Assembly (NCBI GenBank): GCA_023415235.1 | Contig: JAEZLP010000069.1 | Coordinates: forward strand, 1 to 64,000 | Direction of reading: 5' to 3' | Length of the DNA stretch: 64,000 nt | Source: Bacillota bacterium | GTDB lineage: Bacteria; Bacillota; Clostridia; Peptostreptococcales; Anaerovoracaceae | Shown: positions 1-6,777 of the stretch, one piece after another | How the letters are laid out: every line of letters starts with the position of its first letter | Position numbering within the stretch: the first letter of the stretch is position 1 | Notes under the pieces: generated by a model | What the model saw: the letters and a program-made list of their open reading frames with translations, nothing else | Told to the model about the DNA's origin: nothing | Database searches by the model: none | Translations under genes and position numbers: made by a program

Positions 1-126
1 GAGATTTGCCTCGGGCTTCCTTCAGATTCCGCCTCACGGTGGACACCCTTGCCTCTGGCTATACACTTCCCGCTACTGGCGTGTTCGGGACTTTCACCCG
101 TTAGACTGCGCCCATGCTGGGCGCAC
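1..126 (-). mobile_element. Group II intron (class C), 5' end, partial
   Basis: Read on the minus strand from 126 downward, the sequence opens with GTGCGCCC and continues with the conserved domain I signatures of bacterial class C introns: GGGTGAAAGTCCCGAAC, CAAGGGTGTCC and GGAATCTGAAGGAAGC. The pattern follows the Oceanobacillus iheyensis IIC intron closely. Only the first 126 nucleotides of the ribozyme are inside the window. The rest of the ribozyme and any reverse transcriptase lie to the left. The 5' splice boundary falls directly after the T-run of the rsgI terminator, which is the target type class C introns use. The identification is firm. Completeness and mobility cannot be judged. 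Confidence 0.87.
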
Positions 127-161
127 AAAGAAAAAGCAGATTCTCCCATATGAGAATCCGC
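127..161 (-). terminator. Rho-independent terminator of sigI-rsgI
   Basis: On the minus strand GCGGATTCTC and GAGAATCTGC form a 10-bp stem (one G-T pair) around a 6-nt loop, followed by TTTTTCTTT. It lies 24 nt after the rsgI stop. The group II intron begins at the next base after the T-run. Confidence 0.85.
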
Positions 162-184
162 TTTAATATTGTTATGGTTTCCAG

Positions 185-1297
185 TCACTCATTTCCTTTT
201 GGCGGTATTTCGCCTGAAGGTTCCCGGGTCTTATCCCTTCCGTTTTCTGTTTCTTTCACCTTTCCGCTGTTATTTTCCGTGTCCTTTCCATTGTTTTTTT
301 CCTTATCTTTTCCACTGTTGTTTTCATTGTCCTTTCCGTTGTTTTTTTCCTTTTCATTTCCATCGAATGCTTTTTTGTTCTTCCATTCGTCAATTTCTGT
401 TTCATTTCCGCCAGCCGTCTTATCTGTTCCATTTGTCTGAACGGCTTCCGTTTCGGGTCCGTTGCTTTTTACTCTGTCCTTGCGGTTGTTATCCTTGTCT
501 TTCCCCCTGGTTTCCTGCTGCTTTCCGTTTTCCTTCCATGGAGCTTCCCATGATTCCTTATCTTTCCCTCTACTTTGGTTTTCCCTGATTGCTTTGTTGA
601 TTTCCTTTACAGGCCGCTTCAGCCATTCCTCCTTGTTGATGGCGCCAACGGTGCTGGCTTGAAGCTCTTCCACAAGATTCAGCTTACCCGGCGTAACGCC
701 CAGCATCCTCGCCTCGGAAACCCTATCCAAGCCGACAGCTTCCGCTTTCACCTCCGCAGTGATTTCGACCTGTTCGTCAAGGTAGTTCCGGATTTCATGC
801 TTGAGCTCGCCCGCAAGCTGCTCTGCTTCTTCCTGATCCGCATGGGAGGTGGCGACAATGATCCCGCTATCGGGATCACCGGAAAGAAAGCCTTCCTCGA
901 TGAGTTGTTCCAGTGTTTTTATAACCGCTTCTTCAATTTTTTGGTGACCAAGAGAAAGATCCTCCAATATTTTCTCTCCGTCATCATTTACGGCTTTCAC
1001 ATCCAGAACCCGGTCAAACCGGTTCACGGTATACTCAACGGAGGGATTCACATCCAGACTGACATAATTTGCAGGCGTAAACCAGGCGTACACGCCTACG
1101 GTGCAAAATGCAACGGCTGCAGCCACGCTTGCCATGCCTGCGATCCACTTTTTCCCCACTGGCTTTTTAACTTGATTATTATTTATATTGATCGTCTGCC
1201 CGATTTCATAGTTTTGGTTTTCTATTTTCATAAACAAACCGTCATCGGACAGTATCACCGAATGATTCCGATCAATTTCAACGACGATTCCCTTCAT
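185..1297 (-). CDS. rsgI: Anti-sigma factor RsgI family protein
   Basis: Membrane-anchored regulator expected to bind and inhibit the SigI sigma factor encoded just upstream. The cytoplasmic N-terminus (about residues 1-48, starting MKGIVVEID) matches the RsgI N-terminal domain. A single transmembrane helix follows at about 50-73, then an extracytoplasmic region to residue 370. The outer part carries the conserved NPSVEYTVNRFDRV stretch and ends in a hydrophilic Lys/Asn/Glu-rich tail with a roughly 17-residue repeat (KEKNNGKDNENNSGKD type). No carbohydrate-binding module is seen, unlike the RsgI proteins of cellulolytic clostridia. The start overlaps the sigI stop by 4 nt, indicating translational coupling. 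Bacillus subtilis RsgI is similar in length (about 380 residues). The signal sensed is unknown. Confidence 0.9.
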   Translation of the reverse strand: MKGIVVEIDRNHSVILSDDGLFMKIENQNYEIGQTININNNQVKKPVGKKWIAGMASVAAAVAFCTVGVYAWFTPANYVSLDVNPSVEYTVNRFDRVLDVKAVNDDGEKILEDLSLGHQKIEEAVIKTLEQLIEEGFLSGDPDSGIIVATSHADQEEAEQLAGELKHEIRNYLDEQVEITAEVKAEAVGLDRVSEARMLGVTPGKLNLVEELQASTVGAINKEEWLKRPVKEINKAIRENQSRGKDKESWEAPWKENGKQQETRGKDKDNNRKDRVKSNGPETEAVQTNGTDKTAGGNETEIDEWKNKKAFDGNEKEKNNGKDNENNSGKDKEKNNGKDTENNSGKVKETENGRDKTREPSGEIPPKGNE

Positions 1298-2010
1298 CGC
1301 AAATTCTCCTTTCTCATAAAGCTCAGATATTCGGAGAGGATCGGAAAATCTCCGGCAATGATCTCCGCCCCTGCTATAATATACTTTCTATGCCGCTCCA
1401 AAATTTTTCGGGGCAGGTCTAATTTTTTCTCCAATAATTTCAAGGGGAGGTTCCCGGATCTTTTCATTTCCTTCATCAGGAGGGGATTTCCGGCAAGAAA
1501 CATGACTGCGATCCCGCAGGATTTCTTTGTCTTGGCCGCCTTCGGCGAGGCTTCCGCCAGTTCTGGAAAGGATATCCCATACGCGCTCAGGATTTCCGAA
1601 AGGGTCTGGATTTCCAATCTTGCCTCCTGCCCTTGATTCTCCGAGGTTTTTTTCATCACCTCAAGCTTGACCGCCGTTACCTCCTCCTCAGGATCGGTTT
1701 TTTCTGCGGTAAAGGAATCTATGAGCACCTCGCAGCTGCGGCGCGCTTCCTTTCTCGAGTAGTCGTACAGTCTGCGCCGGATTACCGTCTCCGCAAGGGG
1801 GAGAAAGGCGCCTTTTTCAAAGTCGTAGGATTTCACAGCCTCGTGAAAGGCAGCCAGTGCGATAGACCACTGATCGTCTCTTTTGCTTACGTATCGGCCG
1901 GCTCCTTTATGAGCGGTATGTAAAATGAACGTTTCGTATTCCCTGATGAACTCATCAAGGTATCGAACATCCCTTTGTGCCCGCAATGCCCTTTCATCGA
2001 TCTCTCTCAT
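1294..2010 (-). CDS. sigI: RNA polymerase sigma-I factor
   Basis: Sigma-70 family factor of the SigI group, 238 residues, close to the roughly 250 of Bacillus SigI. Region 2 is visible in the N-terminal third (ISxAxxAFxEAVKSYDFEKGAF type, then RRRLYDYSRKE), and the C-terminal SigI helix-turn-helix in the last 60 residues (LDLPRKILERHRKYIIAGAEI). The ATG at 2010 is chosen because GAGGTG sits 8 nt upstream; an in-frame start 11 codons further out has no such site. It is the first gene of a two-gene operon with rsgI, and SigI is normally held inactive by that partner. In Bacillus the system answers heat and envelope stress; in Clostridia it often answers polysaccharides. Confidence 0.9.
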   Translation of the reverse strand: MREIDERALRAQRDVRYLDEFIREYETFILHTAHKGAGRYVSKRDDQWSIALAAFHEAVKSYDFEKGAFLPLAETVIRRRLYDYSRKEARRSCEVLIDSFTAEKTDPEEEVTAVKLEVMKKTSENQGQEARLEIQTLSEILSAYGISFPELAEASPKAAKTKKSCGIAVMFLAGNPLLMKEMKRSGNLPLKLLEKKLDLPRKILERHRKYIIAGAEIIAGDFPILSEYLSFMRKENLR

Positions 2011-2122
2011 AGAATTACACCTCGTTATTATATTCGAAATCATAACATAAAAATTTAGGGTATATCGATCGATTTAACGTAAACAATAGATAAGAAAATA
2101 TTTCCTATGGAGGAACGAATCC

Positions 2123-3700
2123 ATGAAACCCGACAAACAGACACTTTTTGACCTGTCGCCCCAATCCTACTGGATCGACTCAATAAAAGACAGCTCCCGA
2201 GATTATCCCCCGCTGTCCCAGGATATTAAAACAGACGTCACCATTGTAGGAGGCGGCATTGCAGGAATCACCTGCGCCTATCTGCTTTCCAGGGAAGGCC
2301 TTTCCGTGGCCGTTCTGGAGGCAGATCGAATTCTGCGTGGGGCCACCGGCCATACAACGGCAAAGGTGACATCCCAACACAGACTGATCTATGATAAGCT
2401 GATCCGTCAGATGGGAAAGGAAATGGCACAGCAATACGCCGACGCCAATGAAACAGCAATCAAGGAAATCAAGTCTTTGACAGAGAGCATGAAGATCGAC
2501 TGCGACTTCTTGTCTCAGCCTGCTTTTGTCTTTACAGAAAGTGAGGATTATATCCAGTCGCTTCACGATGAGGCGAAAGCTGCTCAAAGCCTTGGGATCG
2601 CTGCGGATTTTACGGATTCCATCCCGCTTCCCTTCCCCATTAAGGGCGCCTTACGTTTTAACGGCCAGGCTCAGTTTCACCCGCTGAAATATGCTGTTTC
2701 CCTTGCAAAAGCGTTCACGGGCAACGGCGGCAGGATCTATGAAAAGACCAGAGCAATGGAGGTGCGTTTTGAAGACAGACCGGTTGTCGTGACGGAACAA
2801 GAACACAGGGTCGCTTCGGATTATCTGATCATTGCCTCCCATTATCCGTTTTACAATAAACACGGAATGTATTTTACCCGTATCTACCAGGAACGTTCCT
2901 ATGTAACTGCCATCAAGACGGCGGAACCTTATCCGGGCGGCATGTACATCAATGCCGAGGATCCAGCCCGTTCTCTCCGCAGCCAGCAGACGCCTGACGG
3001 CGGGCTTATCCTGGCGGGCGGTGCCCATCATAAGGCCGGACAATGGGAAGATACCTGGGAAAAGTACATGGAGGTCCTGAATTTCTCCAGAACCTGTTTT
3101 GACGTGACAGAGATACCCTACCGCTGGTCCACTCAGGATTGCATGACTCTGGACAGCGTCCCCTATGTCGGGACCTTTACCGCAGATACGCCTAATTTGT
3201 TTATCGTAACAGGCTTTGGAAAATGGGGAATGACCAACAGCATGGCTTCCGGCATGCTTCTGCGGGATTTGATCGTGAAGGGCCACAGCCCCTGGGAGGA
3301 TGTCTATAGCCCGTCGAGGGAGACGAAGGCAGCCTCAGCGATAAGCTTTGTGACGGAGAATTTGAACGTTGCCAAGGAACTTGTCAGCGGAAAGCTGGAG
3401 AGGCTGGATAAGCTGGAAGATGTCGAGCTTTCTTCCGGAGAGGGAAAAGTGGTGGAGCTGAACGGAAAACGTGCCGGTGCATACCGTGATGAAGAAGGGA
3501 TTGTGTATATCGTAAATACGACCTGCACCCATATGGGCTGCGAGCTCAACTGGAATCCTGCGGAACGAACCTGGGACTGTCCTTGCCATGGCTCCAGATT
3601 TTCCTATGAGGGGAAAGTGCTCGAAAGCCCTGCAGTAAAAGCTTTAAATATGGAAGAAGACGTGAATCCGATCGGGAAACTTCTTACGGAAGATTATTAA
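2123..3700 (+). CDS. FAD-dependent oxidoreductase with C-terminal Rieske domain
   Basis: 525-residue two-domain redox protein of the Bacillus YhfW type. The N-terminal FAD/NAD-binding (DAO) fold shows the dinucleotide motif VTIVGGGIAGITCAYLLS near residue 40, with an acidic residue closing the beta-alpha-beta unit (VLEAD). The C-terminus (about 430-525) is a Rieske [2Fe-2S] domain: C468-T-H470 and C486-P-C-H489 supply the cluster ligands, with C473 and C488 placed for the usual disulfide. The cognate substrate of this family is not known. AGGAGG-like sequence (ATGGAGGAACG) precedes the ATG. The gene stands alone; its stop overlaps the convergent DUF368 gene by 4 nt. Confidence 0.88.
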   Translation: MKPDKQTLFDLSPQSYWIDSIKDSSRDYPPLSQDIKTDVTIVGGGIAGITCAYLLSREGLSVAVLEADRILRGATGHTTAKVTSQHRLIYDKLIRQMGKEMAQQYADANETAIKEIKSLTESMKIDCDFLSQPAFVFTESEDYIQSLHDEAKAAQSLGIAADFTDSIPLPFPIKGALRFNGQAQFHPLKYAVSLAKAFTGNGGRIYEKTRAMEVRFEDRPVVVTEQEHRVASDYLIIASHYPFYNKHGMYFTRIYQERSYVTAIKTAEPYPGGMYINAEDPARSLRSQQTPDGGLILAGGAHHKAGQWEDTWEKYMEVLNFSRTCFDVTEIPYRWSTQDCMTLDSVPYVGTFTADTPNLFIVTGFGKWGMTNSMASGMLLRDLIVKGHSPWEDVYSPSRETKAASAISFVTENLNVAKELVSGKLERLDKLEDVELSSGEGKVVELNGKRAGAYRDEEGIVYIVNTTCTHMGCELNWNPAERTWDCPCHGSRFSYEGKVLESPAVKALNMEEDVNPIGKLLTEDY

Positions 3701-4518
3701 TTCCTTCTTTTTCTTCCGATCCATAAAATGATCGAAAATCCGACAAGAAATGTAAGGATACAGATCCAAAGCTCTCCCCCTGCCGGTACGCCTGGAAAGA
3801 CCTGAACCAGCGAACCCAGCATAAAGCCGATGATCAGCATGTAGGTAAACTGGGGATGCCTCTTCATTTCCCGCTCCAGGATTCCTGCCGTAAGAAAGGT
3901 GCCCAAAAGAAGGCCGATGACCAGAGGAAGGAGATATAAAAGGTCGAATTCCTTGAGGGCAATGAGGGTGATATCATACATGCCCATCATCAGCAGGATA
4001 TAGGAAGCGCTGATACCTGGCAGGATCAAAGCCACCGCAAGAATAAAACCGGCAGCCACAAGCATGGAAAAGTGATACAGATTAAAACCGGCAGTCATTT
4101 GAAATACGCCTTCGGGAAGATACATGGAACAGACGCCGATCACCGCACCGATGAGCGCGACCAGTACATTGGCCGGTTTTATTCTGGAAACCTTCACCTT
4201 TCGATAGAGGGGAGGAATGCTCCCGAGAATCGCTCCCATAAACAGAAACAGCATGGGCTTGTTCCACATTGTAATAGCGGCCAGCATCGGTCGTGAGAAT
4301 AAAAGAATGCCAAGTAGCCCGGAAATAATGAAGGTTCCCAAAAGAAGCATGTTGCCCTTCAGATTCTGGCGAAGCGTGCTGACTGCATGGATCAGCTCGT
4401 CATAGATCCCAAGTATGATTGCCATGGTTCCACCGCTGGCGCCGGGTACCAGCATGGATGCGCCGATGATAAAGCCTTTGGCAGCTTTCACTGCAATATT
4501 GTTTTTCCCCTTTTCCAC
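3697..4518 (-). CDS. DUF368 membrane protein, likely polyprenyl-phosphate transporter (PopT type)
   Basis: Polytopic membrane protein of 273 residues with about eight hydrophobic segments. The two family signature repeats are present: PGASGGTMAIILGIYDELI near residue 25 and LPGISASYILLMMGMYD near 160. DUF368 proteins were recently shown to recycle undecaprenyl phosphate across the membrane (PopT), so a role in cell-wall carrier recycling is the best guess. The start is GTG at 4518, preceded by GGGAG. Convergent with the Rieske-FAD gene (4-nt overlap), so the two may interfere transcriptionally. Family assignment is firm; substrate is inferred from the family. Confidence 0.88.
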   Translation of the reverse strand: MEKGKNNIAVKAAKGFIIGASMLVPGASGGTMAIILGIYDELIHAVSTLRQNLKGNMLLLGTFIISGLLGILLFSRPMLAAITMWNKPMLFLFMGAILGSIPPLYRKVKVSRIKPANVLVALIGAVIGVCSMYLPEGVFQMTAGFNLYHFSMLVAAGFILAVALILPGISASYILLMMGMYDITLIALKEFDLLYLLPLVIGLLLGTFLTAGILEREMKRHPQFTYMLIIGFMLGSLVQVFPGVPAGGELWICILTFLVGFSIILWIGRKRRN

Positions 4519-4701
4519 AATGACTCCCGTTGGTGCATATTATTAAAATTTCCGCCAGGGTGCATTTCTTCAGCTATATACCTGACGAATCGTAAGTTGC
4601 GCCTAGATAATATTATATATCATATTATGAAACAGTTACAACCATTCAGTGACGAAGACTTCTTTAACTCGCTCATTTCAGGTTTCCGGTTGTCTTTCCT
4701 G

Positions 4702-5412
4702 TCAGTCTTCTATCATTCTGTATAGCTCTCTGATGGTTTCGTCCGGACACTCTTCGCAGTCTGACAGAGGAAACGGGATTCCCAACATGTCGTATTTACC
4801 GGTGCACAGCTTCCGAAACGGCAGCAGTTCCAATTTTTCCAGATTGGAGAAGCTCCTTGCCATACCGGCGATTTCGCTGACACCGGACCTTGTGTCGGTC
4901 AGTCCGGGCACCACAACATGGCGGATCCATAAAGGAATCCGCATCTTTTCCGTCAGCCTCAAAAAATAAAGCACCTGTTTCAGACTACCGCCGCAATGCC
5001 TTTGATATGCGTATTCCGAGGCAAACTTCAGATCGCAGAGCACAAGGTCCGTATGTTTTAAGACTTCGTCTGCTCCTTCTATGGGGCCGATCCCCGAGGT
5101 GTCCAGAGCGGTATGGACGCCTTCCCTCCTCAGCTCTTGAAAAAGCTTTGATACAAATTCCCACTGCATCAGCGGCTCGCCTCCGGAGACGGTAACGCCT
5201 CCCTCCGCGCCAAAATAAGGCTTGCTTCGGAGGATTCTGTCATATACCTCTTTCAGCTGATATTCTTCCCCTTCCATGCCCCAGGTCTCCGGGTTGTGGC
5301 AGTATACGCACCGCAGCGGACAGCCCTGCAGAAAGATGACAAACCGGACTCCGGGCCCGTCAACCGCCCCCATGCTTTGAAAGGAGTTGATTTTACCTGC
5401 TCTGTTTTTCAT
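4702..5412 (-). CDS. pflA: Pyruvate formate-lyase activating enzyme (radical SAM)
   Basis: Radical-SAM glycyl-radical activase of 236 residues, expected to install the glycyl radical on pyruvate formate-lyase using S-adenosylmethionine and a [4Fe-4S] cluster. The PflA pattern DGPGVRFVIFLQGCPLRCVYCHNPETW carries the CxxxCxxC cluster motif, followed by the GGEP motif (VTVSGGEPLMQW). Length fits the short PflA class without the extra ferredoxin insert. The ATG at 5412 is chosen because AGAGGAA precedes it and the sequence upstream of it does not look like protein. Its expected partner pflB lies 22 kb away at 27491-29722 in the same orientation, with the biosynthetic island between them. Confidence 0.92.
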   Translation of the reverse strand: MKNRAGKINSFQSMGAVDGPGVRFVIFLQGCPLRCVYCHNPETWGMEGEEYQLKEVYDRILRSKPYFGAEGGVTVSGGEPLMQWEFVSKLFQELRREGVHTALDTSGIGPIEGADEVLKHTDLVLCDLKFASEYAYQRHCGGSLKQVLYFLRLTEKMRIPLWIRHVVVPGLTDTRSGVSEIAGMARSFSNLEKLELLPFRKLCTGKYDMLGIPFPLSDCEECPDETIRELYRMIED

Positions 5413-5449
5413 AATTTCATATTCCTCTTGAATCGATGAACTTATCTGA

Positions 5450-5490
5450 AATTTTTTTCTTTGGTATTCGTATATAAGATATAGTACAAT
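5450..5490 (+). promoter_or_regulatory. Promoter element shared with 6689-6729, upstream of the ACP gene
   Basis: A T-run (ATTTTTTTCT) is followed by TTGGTA, an 18-nt spacer and TACAAT. The same arrangement, nearly base for base, recurs before the ketosynthase gene. The TACAAT and TTGGTA boxes resemble a weak sigma-A promoter, but the conservation extends through the spacer (CGTATA...ATAG), suggesting a common regulator or a dedicated sigma factor. Confidence 0.6.
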
Positions 5491-5550
5491 GAAAGCAACA
5501 AGATTACCACCGTTTTCATTCACGAATCATAATTGAAAAGGAGTAGAACA

Positions 5551-5802
5551 ATGTCAAATAATCTTAGCAGAAGTGAAATTGAACAGATGGTCCGAGATGA
5601 ATTCACCCGTTTAACCAAAAAGGACTGCAGTAACTTTGACGGCGATGCGCAGCTCGGCGCAGGCCTTGGGATCGACTCTCTCTATATGCTGGAGATGTAC
5701 GCTATGATCGAATCCAGCTTCGGCGTCATGATCCCTACGGAAAGGCTCCAGACCATGAGCACCATCAACAAGATCGTGGATACGATTCTCGAATTCCGGT
5801 AA
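5551..5802 (+). CDS. Acyl carrier protein
   Basis: Small acidic carrier of 83 residues that would hold the growing acyl chain on a phosphopantetheine arm. The attachment site is Ser43 in GLGIDSLYMLEMY, followed by the typical acidic helix and a hydrophobic C-terminal helix. The ATG at 5551 follows AAAAGGAG at the usual distance; an upstream TTG in frame overlaps that ribosome binding site and is rejected. First gene of a two-gene unit with the ketoreductase (18 nt gap). It resembles secondary-metabolism ACPs more than the housekeeping AcpP, because its neighbours are only KR, KS and DH and no plsX, fabD or accessory housekeeping gene is near. Confidence 0.88.
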   Translation: MSNNLSRSEIEQMVRDEFTRLTKKDCSNFDGDAQLGAGLGIDSLYMLEMYAMIESSFGVMIPTERLQTMSTINKIVDTILEFR

Positions 5803-5820
5803 TAAGGGAGTGGAACGAAG

Positions 5821-6555
5821 ATGAAAACCGCTATCGTAACCGGCGGCAGCCGGGGGATCGGAAACGCAATCGTCAGGGCTCTGGCAGCAAGGGGTGTTGA
5901 TACCGTATTTACATATAAAAGCGGAGAAGAGGAAGCATTGGCCCTGCAGCACGAATTAAACAGTCAGGGGTTTCAGGTTCTTGCGACCCGGCTGGACATC
6001 ACGGATTCGGAGGCCTGCCGGAAATTTATAAACGACCTCTATCGTGAAAAGGGCGTTTTGGATATTCTGATAAACAATGCAGGGGTCACCCAGGATTCCC
6101 TTCTCTTTGCCATGAGGCAGGAGCAATGGCAGCAGGTTGTCGATACCAATCTGAACGGCGTTTTCAACATGACTCAGACTGCAGTATTCCATATGATGAA
6201 GGCAAAAAGTGGACGGATTATCAACCTGTCATCCATCAGCGGGATCAACGGCATCAAGGGACAGTGCAACTATTCTGCCACGAAAGCGGCTCTGATCGGC
6301 TTTACGAAAGCCCTGGCAAAGGAAGCCTCCCCTTTGGGTGTTGCTGTGAACGCTGTGGCGCCAGGTGGCGTCGAAACCGACATGACAAAGGCGCTGACGA
6401 GTGATGCTTATGAGGATATGATCCGGGATATCCCGATGAAAAGGCTGTGCACCGTACAGGAGGTGGCCAGCGTGATTGAGTGGCTGGCTCTTGACAGCCC
6501 CTTGTATTTGACAGGAACAACCATCGTATTGGACGGCGGATTGGGCAGCCTTTAA
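5821..6555 (+). CDS. 3-oxoacyl-ACP reductase (FabG-like)
   Basis: Short-chain dehydrogenase/reductase of 244 residues, predicted to reduce beta-ketoacyl-ACP to beta-hydroxyacyl-ACP with NADPH. The TGGSRGIG cofactor motif is at residues 7-14, NNAG near 90, and the catalytic Ser (NLSSISG), Tyr and Lys (YSATKAAL) follow in the right order. Length equals that of FabG. AGGGAG precedes the ATG. Co-transcribed with the ACP upstream. With the downstream ketosynthase and dehydratase it completes a KS-KR-DH-ACP set; no enoyl reductase is present, so the product chain would stay unsaturated unless a housekeeping enzyme helps. Confidence 0.9.
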   Translation: MKTAIVTGGSRGIGNAIVRALAARGVDTVFTYKSGEEEALALQHELNSQGFQVLATRLDITDSEACRKFINDLYREKGVLDILINNAGVTQDSLLFAMRQEQWQQVVDTNLNGVFNMTQTAVFHMMKAKSGRIINLSSISGINGIKGQCNYSATKAALIGFTKALAKEASPLGVAVNAVAPGGVETDMTKALTSDAYEDMIRDIPMKRLCTVQEVASVIEWLALDSPLYLTGTTIVLDGGLGSL

Positions 6556-6579
6556 GGGATATAAGAGTCCCTCATATAA

Positions 6580-6634
6580 GAGACAGACCACAAGGCTGGC
6601 CTTCCTCGTCGGAAGCAACCCCATGGTCTGTCTC
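6580..6634. repeat. Inverted repeat between the KR and KS genes
   Basis: GAGACAGACCA (6580-6590) and TGGTCTGTCTC (6624-6634) form a perfect 11-bp stem, with a smaller CTTCC/GGAAG hairpin inside. No clear T-run follows on either strand, so it may be a terminator of unusual type or an RNA-processing site separating the ACP-KR unit from the KS unit. Confidence 0.6.
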
Positions 6635-6688
6635 CTGTTATATATCTCTTCATTCAATCGGACCGAAGACCGAACTTCCCCTATTTGT

Positions 6689-6729
6689 AATTTTTTTCTT
6701 TTGGTATCCGTATAAACTTATAGTACAAT
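6689..6729 (+). promoter_or_regulatory. Promoter element upstream of the ketosynthase gene
   Basis: AATTTTTTTCT followed by TTGGTA, a 17-nt spacer and TACAAT; it repeats the element at 5450-5490. Its -10-like box lies about 50 nt before the ketosynthase start, so it is well placed to drive that gene. Confidence 0.6.
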
Positions 6730-6777
6730 AAAAATAACGGAAATTTTTGTTATTGTTATGGAATGGAGAAAGTCAGG

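Noticed and set aside
114..1636. Long plus-strand frames opposite rsgI and sigI
   Set aside because: They are antisense shadows: low-complexity Phe/Ser/Leu runs produced by the repeated Lys/Asn/Glu coding of rsgI, with no ribosome binding sites or family motifs.
2011..2122. SigI-dependent autoregulatory promoter before sigI
   Set aside because: ACCC and CGAA elements can be found on the minus strand, but at a spacing of about 21 nt that does not fit the known SigI promoters well enough to call.
4627..4725. Small plus-strand frame starting MKQLQPFSDEDF
   Set aside because: No ribosome binding site, overlaps the end of pflA on the other strand, and resembles no family.
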